A stretch of DNA of 64,000 nt from Hypericum androsaemum (GCA_963995505.1 OZ023194.1:9978428-10042427); one strand, 5' to 3'. Positions 23,046 through 35,260 are shown, counted from the stretch's first letter. Made by a program: numbers and translations. The notes: generated by a model not told the origin, from the letters alone.

Positions 23046-24127
23046 GTAGACTTCTTCTTCAGCACTCTCAACCGGGTGACTTCTCTCTCTCTCTCTGCCT
23101 CTACTTCTTTCTCCTCCTCAATGGCTTCCATAGGATCGTCATTGTTCTTTCGGGTTGCCTCTTGAGAATCTATTTCCTTGCCACTCCTCAAAGAAATTGC
23201 ACACACATTTTCTCGAGGATTAGCCTCCGTGGAGCTTGGAAGAGAGCCGGGCGCTCTGTGGGCACTTGCATTTGCTATTTGCCCAAGTTGCCTCTCTATA
23301 TTATGCATGGCAGTTGCTTGCCCCTTAAGGATTTGTTCAAGGTCATCTTGCCTTGATGCTTGTTGTTGTATGGCTGCCAAAATTTGGCCTTGTTGGCTAA
23401 CCACCCCTCCAACGTCTTGCATAAACTTTTCCATCTTGTCAAACCTCTCCTCAATAGTTCCCATCCGATCCATCAGGGAGAAACATGGTTGGAAACCTGG
23501 AGGAGGCCCTTGTTGTGCATTACGAAGAGGAAGTCCCTTATCCGGAACAATTGCCATGTTATCTCCACTACTTCCTCCAGTACCCCTCCAAGAGAAGTTC
23601 GGGTGATTTCTCCAACCGGGATTGTAAGTAGAGGAATATGGGTTGTTTCCCATCCTATTTGCGCCTTGCCCTTGGCCACCCACGAAATTTACTTGCTCCA
23701 TAGAAGAGCCCAACATGGCACACTCATTCATCTCATGGCCAACATTGCCACAAACTTCACAATTTGTTTGCACAGCCGCCACATTGCTTTTCTTCAAGCT
23801 TAGATCATTAACCTTCTTTGTCAACAAAGCCAATTGAGCTTGAATAGAGGAGGCAATATCAACATCAATCACTTCTACTTGCTCCTTACTCGGTTGCCTA
23901 GCTCTCTCATTGGCCATTAGAATGTTTGTAGCCGCCAACTCTTCCAAGATGTGGTGGGCATCATCCCTATCTTTTCTTAAGAAGGACCCGTTGGAGGCGG
24001 CATCAACCGTGCCCCTTATAGAGGGTCCAAGACCAAAGTAAAAAGTTTGGAGTAAAGACTCCTCTGATATATTATGGTGTGGACAACTCCTTTGTAATCC
24101 CTTGAATCTCCCCCAGGCTTCACTCAA
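22997..24127 (-). pseudogene. Athila-like Gag, C-terminal part
   Basis: It starts SEAWGRFKGLQRSCPHHNIS, the conserved retrotransposon gag core. A zinc knuckle CEVCGNVGHEMNEC (CX2CX4HX4C intact) follows, then a Gln-rich segment. It is separated from the N-terminal part (24146-24748) by a stop and shift near 24140. It overlaps the protease frame at 22997-23045. Confidence 0.85.
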
Positions 24128-24145
24128 CGACTCATTCTTGAATTG

Positions 24146-24748
24146 TTAGAAGTTGTTAATCTCCTTAATGAGTCTATTTGTCTTGGAGAAGGGAAAATAC
24201 TTGTCAAGGAAGGCATTAGCTAGCTCTTCCCATGTCGTAATTGTTGTCCCAACCAGATTCTTATACCATATCTTTGCTTGGTCCTTCAAGGTAAATGGGA
24301 ACAACCTCAGCTTCACAGCATCGTCTGTAACTCCATTGTGCTTGAAGGTGTCGGCTATCTCAAAAAAATTAGCAATATGGTCGTTGGGATCTTCATTCGG
24401 TAATCCATAGAATTGGACCGAAGCTTGGAGCATGTGAATCACCGCTGGCTTGATTTCGAAGGTGTTAGCTTGAATAGCAGGCCTCGGAACTCCAGACATT
24501 GCCCCTCTCAAGGTGGGCCTAGCATAGTCCATGAGAGACCTTCGAGGAACTCCAACTCCTTGTGCATCGCCTTGCGGAGCTCCTTGTGGAGCTTCTTGCA
24601 TATGAGGTTGTTGATTCATCCTAGCTTGTGTCCTTCTCTCTTGTCGCAATACCCTTTCCAAGTATCCAATGTCAACGTCTACTCCGATCGGAATGTTGTT
24701 CGTTGAGCGAGTTGAGCGCATGCGACAAATCAGTACCTTGTAAGACAA
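24146..24748 (-). pseudogene. Athila-like Gag, N-terminal part
   Basis: The conserved pattern is AIQANTFEIKPAVIHMLQ, FYGLPNEDPNDHIANFFEI and the core WYKNLVGTTITTWEELANAF ending in KYFPFSKT. It lies about 95 bp inside the minus-strand PBS, the normal place for gag. Confidence 0.85.
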
Positions 24749-24840
24749 ACAACAAAGGCACTAAGTAACAGTAACCAAGTAAGCAAAAAATAAATATCCC
24801 AATCCAAGTTCGTAAGCCAAATTAAGCGTCTAGTACTTAA

Positions 24841-24858
24841 TCCCCGGCAACGGTGCCA
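24841..24858 (-). other. tRNA-Asp-type PBS, minus orientation
   Basis: The minus strand reads TGGCACCGTTGCCGGGGA, one base different from the plus-oriented PBS at 19632-19649. It is followed by the normal leader to gag. Confidence 0.9.
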
Positions 24859-24860
24859 AT

Positions 24861-25532
24861 TGAAAGGAAGGATTTTCACCCCTCTTGCAATAATGAGTAA
24901 GTACGGGATTGTCGTCCCACAAGGACTAAGCTAGTCCGCAAATTCGACTTTACCGCTAGTTTGGGACAATAAGAAATGGAGGTGTCAATTTCAAACACAA
25001 TATGCTACTTAAAATGAAATTGCAACTAAACAAGATGATGGTTTAAACAATTAAAACAAGAGTGAGCTTGGTACCAATGACAACCTAAATAACCAAATGG
25101 CATATGGGGTTTATTGAGTTCGTGTTATGGTCCGGATGTTTCGAAGGCAACTAATCAACGCTCTCGCAACAAATTAGTCTAAATTGATACTTAACTAGAC
25201 TTAGATGAACTAACCACGCTCTCGCGACAAATTAGCCATCTAATCTAACTAATCACCAACTATAATCTCCATCCTTTGGACAACTAGTCACCTAAGGTGA
25301 TCTCTCAACAATAGGTTCCTACTCAACTAGTTAAATGGTCCGTCAATCCTAACCCCTCTCGGTGATTAACATTAACTTTGTTCATAATCAAGGTGATCAA
25401 TCTAGATTAGGCATTAAACATATTAACTAGTAGATAAACCTTATCATATTAACCCCACAAAACCATAGGCTAAGTAGGTGCCATCAAGGCACCAAACTCA
25501 CTAATTAACTACTCACACATGTTCATCTTACA
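24861..25532 (-). repeat. Athila-like 5' LTR, truncated to 672 bp
   Basis: This is an inverted copy of 18960-19629. It lacks the first roughly 890 bp of the full LTR. On the minus strand it begins TGTAAGATGAAC, so integration used an internal TG. It abuts the TSD ATGTG. Confidence 0.85.
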
Positions 25533-25537
25533 ATGTG

Positions 25538-27278
25538 CTTGAGATCCTTTCCCTTGATTGTCTTAGAGGCTTCAACCTTCTTGGCCTAGCCTCGGGTCTG
25601 GGTCGATCGGTGTTCAACTCGTGGGCGAGCTAGGAGCACCTTTTGTTTTTCCAACTGAACCCTTTGCTCTGCGAGTTGCCTTTCGAGGTTCTTGATGGCT
25701 TGCTTTTGTTTTTGGACCTTCCTCTCAAGGCGACGTCTCTGAGTCTTAGTCAGGACGTCTCGCGTTGGTAGATCAAGGGTGATCCTCTTATCTCCAAGTC
25801 TGTTGAAAGAGTATCGGTGTGGGTTGGACCCGTCTTGAAGGTCTACCTTGGTATGGGGATGACGGAGCCTCCACATCTTGTTGACTTCATTCGAAGGGTA
25901 GAACTTCTGAGTTTTTGGTATACCACTATCGGTTGGTCGTCCTTGCCCCCCGAGTTTTGGCTCCCGAGTCTTAAGGTCGGCCTTCCCTCGCTTAGGATCA
26001 TCGGTTCCCCTTTGACGAAATGACTTCCAAGCTTTTGGGACGCCGTTATCGGGTGGCCTTTCTTGCCCCCTGAGTCTTGCCCTTCGGGTCCTAGGATTGG
26101 CCTTCTCTTGCTTGGGGCTTCTTTTTTTGCTTCGGTTGAAGCCAACCATGGCGACATGAGCAATACGGTGAGGATCCATTGATGACTGATCCTCTAAGAA
26201 TTGATGCGGGACGAAGTCCTCGGATTGGGAAGATAAGGGTTACCCTTCCATCCTTTGTCGTCGGGTAGATCCCAATGTCAGCTGATAGTTGACTTCGTCC
26301 TCATCGAGATCTTCATTCTTATAGAGCTCTTTTTGTCAGTTGACGTCATCCTCATCGAGCTCTTTTTGTCGATTGACATCGTCCTCATCGAGCTCTCATT
26401 GTCGATTGACATCGTTCTCACCGAGATCTCCTTGTCGGTTGATGTCATCCTCATCGAGGTCATCATCCTCATAGAGCTCTTCTTGTTGGTTGACATTGTC
26501 ATCATCGAGCTCGTCATCCTCATCGAGCTCTTCTTGTTGGTTGACGTCATCGAGCTTGTCATCCTCATCGAGCTCTTCTTGTCAGTTGACGTCATCATCA
26601 TCGAGCTCGTCATCCTCATCGAGCTCTTTTTGTTGGTTGATGTCGTCCTTATCGAGCCCTTCTTGTTGGTTGACATTGTCGTCATCGAGCTCGTCATCCT
26701 CATCGAGCTCTTTTTGTTGGTTGACGTCGTCCTCATCGAGCTCGTCATCCTCATCAAGCTCTTCTTGTCGATTGATGGGATGGCGGTTATCCTCCTCATC
26801 CAGGTCCACCCGTGCTTGATGTATGACTTGGGGGGTTATGGTAGGATTGGAAACCCTCGAGTCGAACAAAGGATTTGTGCAGACATCCCTCCTTTTGAAA
26901 GAGTTTTGGTCGGCCGAGACCCTAGATGGGTATGACCAATCTTGTGTCAGGGCCGGTTGGTACTAGCTCGATTCCTCTTGGAGATTTCTAGCCCTCGTCC
27001 TTGCAGTCTCGTAGTGTCTCGAGTAGTTCACTCTTTGTGTCTCCATGTAAGGAGTTATTTGGTACGGGGGATACATAGGAGTTCCAGGCATTGGATCATA
27101 ACCGAACACACCCGACGATGGTCGAGTTGGGGTGAAAGGTATATGACCGGTCCATGATTGCCCAAAGGCCGGTTGGATGGGTACAGCTGATCTGGTGGAT
27201 ACGCTCATCCCTTGGTGTTGATTGATGACCAACTGTGAGGACTCCTCATGGTGCCCAAAAGACTCCTCGTAGAGTTTT
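25538..27278 (-). pseudogene. host gypsy gag-like region, with coiled coil
   Basis: Broken minus-strand frames. The first part (27232-26963) is Pro/Tyr-rich (GTPMYPPYQITPYMETQ). A D/E-rich repeat region follows (26280-26870). Then a basic segment (26179-25586) contains a likely coiled coil, RRRLERKVQKQKQAIKNLE continuing to LAEQRVQLEKQK. The order and position after the PBS suggest gag, but no classical gag core or zinc knuckle is seen. It is interrupted by stops between the parts. Confidence 0.45.
26280..26800 (-). repeat. acidic-coding minisatellite
   Basis: Tandem 30-60-bp units built from CTCATCGAGCTC and TTCTTGTTGGTTGACGTCAT encode, on the minus strand, repeats such as ELDEDDELDEDDVNQQ. 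Plus-strand Ser-rich and Leu/Ile-rich frames over it are shadows. Confidence 0.8.
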
Positions 27279-29871
27279 TGTAATACCCGACCATATGAGT
27301 TAAACTTAGTTAGATTTAACTAAGTATGACAAGTTATCCGATAAATTAATTACATACTATATTGTAAAATAGTAATGCAAATTAGTCATTGTGATATCCT
27401 AGAAATGTGGTTCGATTTTATTTAGTATAAATTATGTTGAAGTGCTAAATTATTTTACGGTTTTGAAACTTAATTAACAATAAAATAAAATCTTGAATTG
27501 AACTTGCTTAAAATATTAGGACTACAATATAACTTAAATATCAAGAAGAGATAAGATTCAAAACAAGAGTGGAAAACGTGGCAACAAAAGAAAGAAATTT
27601 AATACGTGGTAGATTTGGAAAAATTGAGACAAAGTAAAAGGAAAAAAAGGGATAAAGGTTAATTTGGAAGCGGTGGAAACTTTCTGGAACAATATATATT
27701 ACTTGGTGACATTATAGACAAGAACTATAATTAAAAGGGAAACCAAAAGAGGAAAAAAAAACACGAACAAGGGGCAGAAAAACAGAGAAGAGGAACCATT
27801 GACCAAGGTGAGTTTATTTTAGTGAGATATTTGTTCCTCAGCAAGAATATTGAGTGGTTCTTGAACGAAACCTAAAAGAAAGAGAATATATAAGAATTAA
27901 TGCTAAGGAAGATAAGATAATTACGTGAAACTTGGAAGCAATAACTATTGATCTTCCACATGTTCTTATTGTAAATCTTTATAAGATAATTTAGAACAAC
28001 CTATTCGAACGAGAAACATAAGGGGGTGAACTAGGAAGCATTAAGGTACCTAGAGTAGGAAACTAAAATAAGAGAAGAACCGTGGAGAAAAAATGAAAGA
28101 AAATAAATGTTAAGTTTTCTGAGATAATTAAGACAACGAAAATCACTTTGGTAAGATTCCCAGTTATATTTAAATTGATTATTAGTTACGAGTACGAGAG
28201 TTAAGTGGGGATGCTGCCTTCTTATCAGCATTAAAATTACACTGATTGTAAATCGGATGAAGTATATTAGGTTGAGGTTGAAATGGTGGGATTCGGTTTC
28301 TTTAGATGGAAAATCTAAAATATATTGGAAGCTAGAAAGAGGGAAAGAACCGATTTATAAGGATATTGAAATTGGGAAGATATATGTATTATGAGATATG
28401 ATTTAATTAGAGAAATGGATATTGGTTGTGACAGGTTTAAAATTGAACACTCGTTCCTTGAGGAATTTGAGCATGGATCAAGTAAAGGAGAAAGAGGTGG
28501 TCTATTACGGGAAAGAAATTCCCTAAATTGACGTTCGATCGAATTGGTAAACAAATAATATGTGACTCGTGCTTTCTTTGGCGTACTCTATTTATTTGTC
28601 ATGATTTGAATATGGTACTGTTAGTGCATATTTTACGTTTTTCATATGAGCATTATGATATGATATTATGATTTTGTTTGATTAATTTGGCCCTGAGTGG
28701 GTACTGGAAATGTTTGGTTTGTTCATTGGAAATATTTGATTCGTTCGGAGCCTATAAATTTATGTGATATGAATAACTATATGATATGGTTGCCTACGGC
28801 AGGCAGAACTATTTGGCCGATGAGGTTGGTTTGATATGATATGGTTGCCTACGGCGGGTAGAACTATTTGGCCAATGAGGTTGGTCTGATATGATGTGGT
28901 TGCCTACGGCGGGCAGAACTATTTGGCCGATGAGGTTGGTCTGATATGATGTGGTTGCCTACGGCGGGCAGAACTATTTGGCCGATGAGGTTGGTCTGAT
29001 ATGATATGGTTGCCTACGGCGGGCAGAACTATTTGGCTGATGAGGTTGGTCTGATGTGATATGGTTGCCTATGGCGGGCAGAACTATTTGGCCGATGAAG
29101 TTGGTCTGATGTGATATGGTTGCCTTCCAGCGGGCAGAACTATTTGGCTGAGGAGGTTGGTTGATGATGGTGCCTTTGAGATTTGGTATTCTCGTGTTGG
29201 AGAGGGAGTGACACGATTTAGATTCTGCTGAATATTCATCCAGTGTTGTGATTTGATTTTGGAATTATGTGTTCACGTGTCAAATTACGTGACGGTATGG
29301 GATGTTGCGTAGTTTGATCATATTTCTGTGCCTTTGTGATTATATGCTATATTTGGTCATCTCGTAAGTATGATTTTATGATACTGTACATGTCTGCATG
29401 ATTCAATTACCATGCTAGTTATGTGCATGTGTTAGGTATATTTATGCATTGAGTGGCTATATAAATTGCGATGCATATGTGATTTGTTTACTGGGTGTTC
29501 TAAAACACTCACCCCCCTCTCACCAGTTTTGCAAGAATTTGTACACGAGTTGTATTGGTTCGGAGATCTACCATGATTGTACCAAGTCTACTTTGTTCTT
29601 CAGGACTTGCATCAAGGTCTCTATTTTGTATTTTGCTCCTTGATCTAGAAGCTCCGTAGTTACATAGTTAATTTGATCTTGGGAAAAGAACATATGAATA
29701 TGTATTAAAAAGGAACAGCTTGGCTTATATTTTGTAAATTAAGTTTTAAATTTTATAATTAAAGTCTTATTATTATAAATTCTTAATACGTTTGAGGCTG
29801 GCTAGATTTCTTTGTGATTAAAAGAGTTAAAGTCTAGCGCCGGTCACCGACCACCGATTTGGGTCATGACA
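27279..29871 (+). mobile_element. solo gypsy LTR (2.6 kb)
   Basis: It starts TGTAATACCCGACC and ends GGTCATGACA, flanked by GTTTT (27274-27278) and GCTTT (29872-29876), a 5-bp TSD with one mismatch. Removing it restores a continuous frame of the host element. Its last 40 bp (AGTCTAGCGCCGGTCACCGA and on) match the end of the chromovirus LTR read in its coding direction, so it is the same broad lineage. No internal genes are present, so it is a solo LTR formed by recombination. Confidence 0.75.
28780..29165 (+). repeat. 55-bp tandem repeat, seven units
   Basis: The units contain GGTTGCCTACGGCGGGCAGA and ACTATTTGGCCGATGAGG and recur every 55 bp inside the solo LTR. The last unit is diverged (CCTTCCAGCGG). 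Confidence 0.9.
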
Positions 29872-30076
29872 GCTTTCGAGCACGAAAAGTGGCATATGTC
29901 TCCATCGGGACGACGGGCGTATAGAACTCCATTGGGGTGACAATTGCCTCAGTCGGCTCTTTTGAGAAAGCCGAGGTAGATGAATCCCGCCTCCTTGCAT
30001 ATGACTGGGAAACATAAGGTATTGAATCCTTGTAAGGAACCAGAGCAACAAAGTAATTGGTCATCTTGGCCGGCAA
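29872..30076 (-). pseudogene. host gypsy gag-like N-terminus
   Basis: The minus-strand frame from 30076 (MPAKMTNYFVALVPYK) is cut by the solo LTR at FRARK and continues at 27278 in the same frame. It lies about 35 bp inside the PBS, the usual place for the first open frame. No domain recognised. Confidence 0.5.
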
Positions 30077-30108
30077 AGGTTAGACCGCCTTCTCAGACGC
30101 CCTCCTTA

Positions 30109-30126
30109 GTCCCACCGAGCGTGCCA
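30109..30126 (-). other. PBS of host gypsy element
   Basis: The minus strand reads TGGCACGCTCGGTGGGAC, six bases inside the 5' LTR. The matching tRNA was not determined. Confidence 0.6.
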
Positions 30127-31011
30127 AAAATATGTTACGGAGAAAGTGGGTACAAGAACGTCAAGACTACCTGAGACAGATCCGGAGTGGTCGTTCCAAG
30201 GTCGGCCTAACGGAAAGGGTGAAAAAAGAGCTAGACTACGAGCTACGAGCTAAGGAAATGATAAAGAGTAAATAGGTTTGTTTGTTGTGTTGGTGATGTC
30301 CGTTCTCTCGCCCGAGCCCTCCTTATATAGAGTGCCTTGACCTAACCTCCGCGCCTTCACAATAGAAAATCCTAAACCGCCTCCAAGACCTTCAGCTCCA
30401 AGTCTCAATCCCGAGAGATCCACTTCAAATTATTTGTTCCTAACATGACGGGATCCTCTCGGCTCAATACAAGCCATCTTTCTTAAATGAGCAAATCCCA
30501 TCCTCGGATAGGAAGCTTTCAAAACATGACGATCAAGCGATCGCGGCCTAAAGAGGAACTTACCAAGTCTTGCCAAATATTGAGAATCTCGGCTCAAGTT
30601 AGGAAACTATAGACCGTTTTGACCTTCTCGAATCTCCCACGCAAAATCTTGACTCAAGTCTGTCATCGCCAAAGACGGACATCTCGTCAGGCCCAAAGTA
30701 AATCTCAAAATGGGCTCAAGCTAACGGCCTCCGCAACCAAAGTGGACCTATTCCCGGAATTGCCTTCCCGCCGATGAAGGTCAAATGAGCTTCCCGCTCG
30801 GGTCCAAGTTGGCTTCTCACCTTCGGCTTCTCGCCTTAGGCTCCTCGCTAGTCTTCTCGCCTTAGGTTTCCGGCCTTAAGTTTCTCGCCCGACTTCCCGC
30901 TTTAGGTTTCTCGCTCGGCCTCTCGCCGTAGGCCTCTCACTCGGCCTCTCGCCACTCGGCCTCTCGCTCGCCCCTTTGCCACTCGGCCTCTCGCTCGGCC
31001 TCTCGCCGTAG

Positions 31012-33482
31012 TGTCACGACCCATCATGAGGTCGGTGACTGGCGCTAGACTCCACTGTATATAAACTACAAAATGTAGATCTAGCCAGCCTCAAAACATA
31101 GCATAAAGTTCATCAACATTTATTTAAAGAAACACCAGGGCACGCTATATAAACATGTCTCTCAAAACATAAGATATACAAAGATGGTGTGAGAACCATC
31201 ACCAAAAGTCTGAACAAGTTCCCTGTGATACATGTTCAAACCAAAGTATAGTCCAGGATCTAGCCTCTGAAAACTACTACGGAGCGTCTATACAAGAGTA
31301 CAAAAGATAGCATGATCCAGAGACCTCAAAAGAGTAGCCCTCGAATGGAAGAGATAGGCATGCACCATGGACTCCAGAACCCGAGGCAAACTATGATTGC
31401 TTTAACCTGAGATGGATTAGTAAGGGGTAAGTGTTTTGAAATACTTAGTAAGAAGATAGAACATAACATATTGGTTATGTCTGCTATATATGAGAAACAG
31501 AACTTAACTATGTCCAACAATATGCAAGACCACAAGATGCATGCCAACCATATGATCACACACACACAAAAGTTCACATAGTGAACAAACGGTGAGCTAT
31601 AGACAGATTTAGACGGGCCACTTCCTCTGCACCATAGGGATATCAACATGGCCATCAGATCTCCATTCCATAATCACACACTAAGTTTAATAGTAGTAAC
31701 TAGGATATCCCCAGTCTATGTGCACATAGGCTAACATCCCCGGTTAGCACGGGAAAACCTGACCATATCTCACCAAAAACAACATATCATACCCACACAT
31801 ATTGGCCCCACGCTAGGAAAGAAATATTCTCTAGCTAGCTATTCATATGTGACATATCTCTCACAGACCAATCCAAACATGAACTATCTTATCACAAGTG
31901 CACATGACCACTTCATGAACATACTTCATATGCATGAGACGCACATAATCAAGGCCTGAAACATGCACATGCACCAAACAAAACCAAATTTATCATGTTC
32001 TATTCGCTTACTCAAACGAATATCATGCAATAGTGCCAATTTCTCGAGTCCTAATCTCTCGTCACTTTCAACCTTCAACCGTTCCTCCCACATGGTTTTC
32101 TTCACTGAAAATACTTTGAGAAAGCCTTACATAATCTGTATAACAATTTCCAATCATAAAATGAGGTCAGTTCCTCATTTTCCCAACCGAGTTACATATT
32201 GAGCATACGATAAGCTCAATCGCTTTTAAGTTCGATAGATATCACATATAATCTGATATCACACAAAACATAATTCATTTACTGTACTTAAGCTCTCTTG
32301 TATGTTCTTGATAACTCAGAGTCCAAAAATCAACCTAGAATCTAAAAGAATTAACTTACCAAGCCTTTACTCATAAACCCTGCTCAATCCTGAACCAGGC
32401 AGCTAGTCCAAATTTCAACCAGGTCTTGAAGGCACTTTTTTAATCCCAAAAGGGCCTATAATATGGCGTTAGAAAGCTAATTCAGTCTTCTACAATCTGT
32501 AGAGGGAACCTAAGTCCAATTCGGAGTTCAACTAAGCTTACCAATCCGTTCTTCATTCACTAGCTCATCTGTGTCTCCAGTAGATAGTCCGTTGTTCAAA
32601 ATAGATTTCTATTGGCTCCTTGATTAGAATAGAACATATGATACACCGTTAACAAGGTATTTGAGTCCTCTACAACTTCCATGAAGACATAAAAGTCCAA
32701 TTCAAATCCGAAAATAACATACCAAGTAATTCTTCTTCGACCACCTCACTTGATACTCCAGTAACTAGTCCAATGTTCAAAATTAATTCCACGCCGATTC
32801 CTTTATCCAAACGGGACATATAATATATTCTCAGAAAGCTCTTTATGTCCTCTATAACTTTGATGAAGGAATAAAAATCTAGTTCAAGGCAAAATATAGC
32901 TTACCAAGTTGTTCTTTGTCACCTAATTCTTTCTCTTTCCTCTTACTCTCTCTCTCATCTTTCTCTTCTCTTTTGAGTTATGGCTGAGTCTCGGAATTTC
33001 TTGCCTCTTCCTTAAGGTTTCTGAGTCCCAAAAGTATGTAGGTGAGTAAGAGTCCAGCTTGACTCACCTCCTTAACAAAGTCTAATGAACTAGCAAGTGG
33101 TAATAGGTTATTGGTTGATTTTAAATGAGGTCCAATCAGCACACTCCCAAGCTAGCAGCTCAAATATGGCGGCCTTCCTCTGGTTTTTATCCAATTTGAT
33201 AGTTAACTTATTTGTTTCTTTATGTTTCTAGTTTCTGGATCAAGTTCATTTGTACCATTTGAAGTAATATTGAAAATGTTATGCCCAATTTACTAAGTAA
33301 AGGTCAATCTGTCCATATCTGTCCAAGTAGCTTCTCAAAGAAATAAATTCACTAAGGATTGTTGTGGTTGAAATGGGATCCTAAGGACACCAATTGACAT
33401 CATTGAACACTTCAAATCACACATCTCTTGTAGAAATCTCAATCCGATACATTCCGACTAACCATTTTCCCCGAATATCACA
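31012..33482 (-). repeat. chromovirus 3' LTR
   Basis: It starts TGTCACGACCC and ends CGAATATCACA. Next to it the minus-strand PPT reads AAGGAGGGAAGAAT (33483-33496). Confidence 0.95.
32390..32910. repeat. three diverged ~175-bp tandem units inside LTR
   Basis: Each unit contains a CTCCAGTAGATAGTCC-like block, an AACATATRATA-like block, a TCCTCTACAA-like block, AAAGTCCAATTC and AGCTTACCAAG. The same three units recur in the other LTR at about 39650-40190. They are diverged from each other but conserved between LTRs, so they predate the insertion. Confidence 0.75.
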
Positions 33483-33547
33483 ATTCTTCCCTCCTTATAA
33501 AAAAATTCGGTCCCCGAATTTACTAGAGGCATGGAGTACTTTCAGTG

Positions 33548-34009
33548 TTAGTCAAATAGGTGTGGATACTTCCCTTGCATATCCGCCTCTAACTCCCATG
33601 TAGCCTCTGCTCGAGAATGATTTTGCCATTCCACTTTCACAAATGGAAGATCTTTGGTCGTCAAATTTCTCACTTGTCGACCCAATATCCGTAAGGGTCG
33701 CTCTTCGTATGTAAGATCATCCTGGAAGTCCACATTTGGCTGGTCTAGCACATGTGAAGGATCATATAGGTATCTCCTAAGCATCAAGACATAAAACAAT
33801 GGATGTATATGCGAGAATGTGGGTGGTAATGCCAACCGATAAGCCACTCGACCAACCCGCTCCAGAATCTCAAATGGTCCCACATATCTTGGACTCAATT
33901 TACCTTTTTTCCCAAATCTCATAATCCCTTTCATTGGAGATACCTTCAGAAACACATTGGTACCCACTTCAAACTCAATATCTTTTCTTCTTTTATCTGA
34001 GTATGACTT
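33548..34009 (-). pseudogene. chromovirus integrase C-terminus, chromodomain-like
   Basis: GKLSPRYVGPFEILERVGRV is the GPY/F module. The tail (ERPLRILGRQVRNLTTKDLP and then VKVEWQNHSRAEATWELE) resembles the chromodomain of Tekay-type elements, which directs integration into heterochromatin. A single TAG after TAQSR separates it from the integrase core in the same reading sense. Confidence 0.85.
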
Positions 34010-35239
34010 CTATCTACTTTGAGCTGTCACTAATCGTTTCCGAATCACCTTAATCTTATCAATTGTCTCCTGTATGAATTCAAGACTCAGCTGTTGCTTC
34101 TCACCAACTTCATCCCAACATATTGGTGACCTACACTTTCTACCATACAATGCCTCATAAGGTGCCATCAGAATACTAGCTTGATAACTGTTATTGTAGG
34201 AAAACTCCATTAAAGGCAAATAGAGCTCCGAGCTCCCTCTAAAATCCATCACACATGCTCGCATCATATCCTCCAATATTTGTATTGTCCGTTCTGACTG
34301 TCCATCTGTCTGAGGATGGAAAGCTGTACTCAAATCCAAACGAGTACCCATGGCATCTTGAAACTTCTTCCAAAATCGAGATGTAAAATGTGTCCCTCGA
34401 TCAGAAACTATTGAAACCGGAACTCCGTGCCGTCGAACAATCTGATCAATGAATAGTTGGGCAAACTTTGCTGCATCATATGTATTCTTAATAGGTATAA
34501 AATGTGCCGACTTCTTCAATCGATCCACAATAACCCAAACAGAATCAAACCCCCTTGGTGAAGTCGGGAGGCCCACTAAATCACCAATGTCCTTTTTCAT
34601 GCCATTCCACCAATAATGATTCTTCATATCTTGATACATCTTGGTCGAACCTGGATGCATACTATACACAGCCTTATGTGCTTGAGCCATAATGTCTCTC
34701 CTCATATCTCCTACATTAGGCACAACCAATCGAGTACCAAAATATAAAACACCATTTGAACTAAGATAAAATTTAGCCAATGCATGTTCCTCAACTTTTT
34801 CAATCATCTCCATCAACTCAGGGTCCTCTCGTTGTAGTTCCACAACTCGACCACAGATAGTTGGTTGAATATGTATCTCACCCAACATCACAGGTTCAGT
34901 TCCATTTAGAACTGTTGTCAACTCCAACCTTTGGTCAACTAGCTCATGTAGGCTTGAAATCAAAGGTCTTCGAATCAATGACATATGTGCCAAACTACCA
35001 GCTGATTTTTGGCTTAAAGCATCTGCAACTACATTAGCCTTCCCTGGATGATAGCTAATGACACAATCATAGTCTTTCAGAAGCTCCATCCATCTCCTTT
35101 GCCTCATATTTAGATCCCTCTGATCAAAAATATACGTTAAGCTCTTATGATCCGTAAATATTTCAAATTTCTCACCATATAGATAATGCCTCCATATCTT
35201 GAGTGCAAACACTACTGCAGCCATTTCCAAATCGTGCAC
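34010..35239 (-). pseudogene. chromovirus RNase H end and integrase with internal deletion
   Basis: RNase H motifs [20 protein letters not shown] and [11 protein letters not shown] are followed by the integrase. After [14 protein letters not shown] the frame jumps straight to [18 protein letters not shown]. The segment normally between them, with the CXXC half of the zinc finger and the first catalytic Asp, is absent (about 35-45 residues). The second Asp ([12 protein letters not shown]) and the Glu ([14 protein letters not shown]) remain. The frame ends at TAQSR with a stop. Confidence 0.9.
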
Positions 35240-35260
35240 TGGGTAATTGTGCTCGTGTTT

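Larger units (their letters stand above)
18068..25532. mobile_element. Athila-like gypsy insertion with inverted LTRs
   Basis: It is bounded by the TSD ATGTG at 18063-18067 and 25533-25537. The left end is a full plus-oriented LTR (TGATGAGTGTGG to TTTCA, 1,562 bp) plus an 18-nt PBS. The body is coded on the minus strand (gag, protease, integrase C-terminus) and ends in a minus-oriented, truncated LTR of 672 bp. The two LTRs therefore face each other head to head. RT, RNase H and the integrase core are missing. The host element's frame appears to resume across the insertion, supporting a single integration event. Confidence 0.8.

Noticed and set aside
26255..26935. 226-residue Leu/Ile/Val-rich plus-strand frame resembling a membrane protein
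   Set aside because: It is the antisense shadow of the acidic D/E minisatellite coded on the minus strand.
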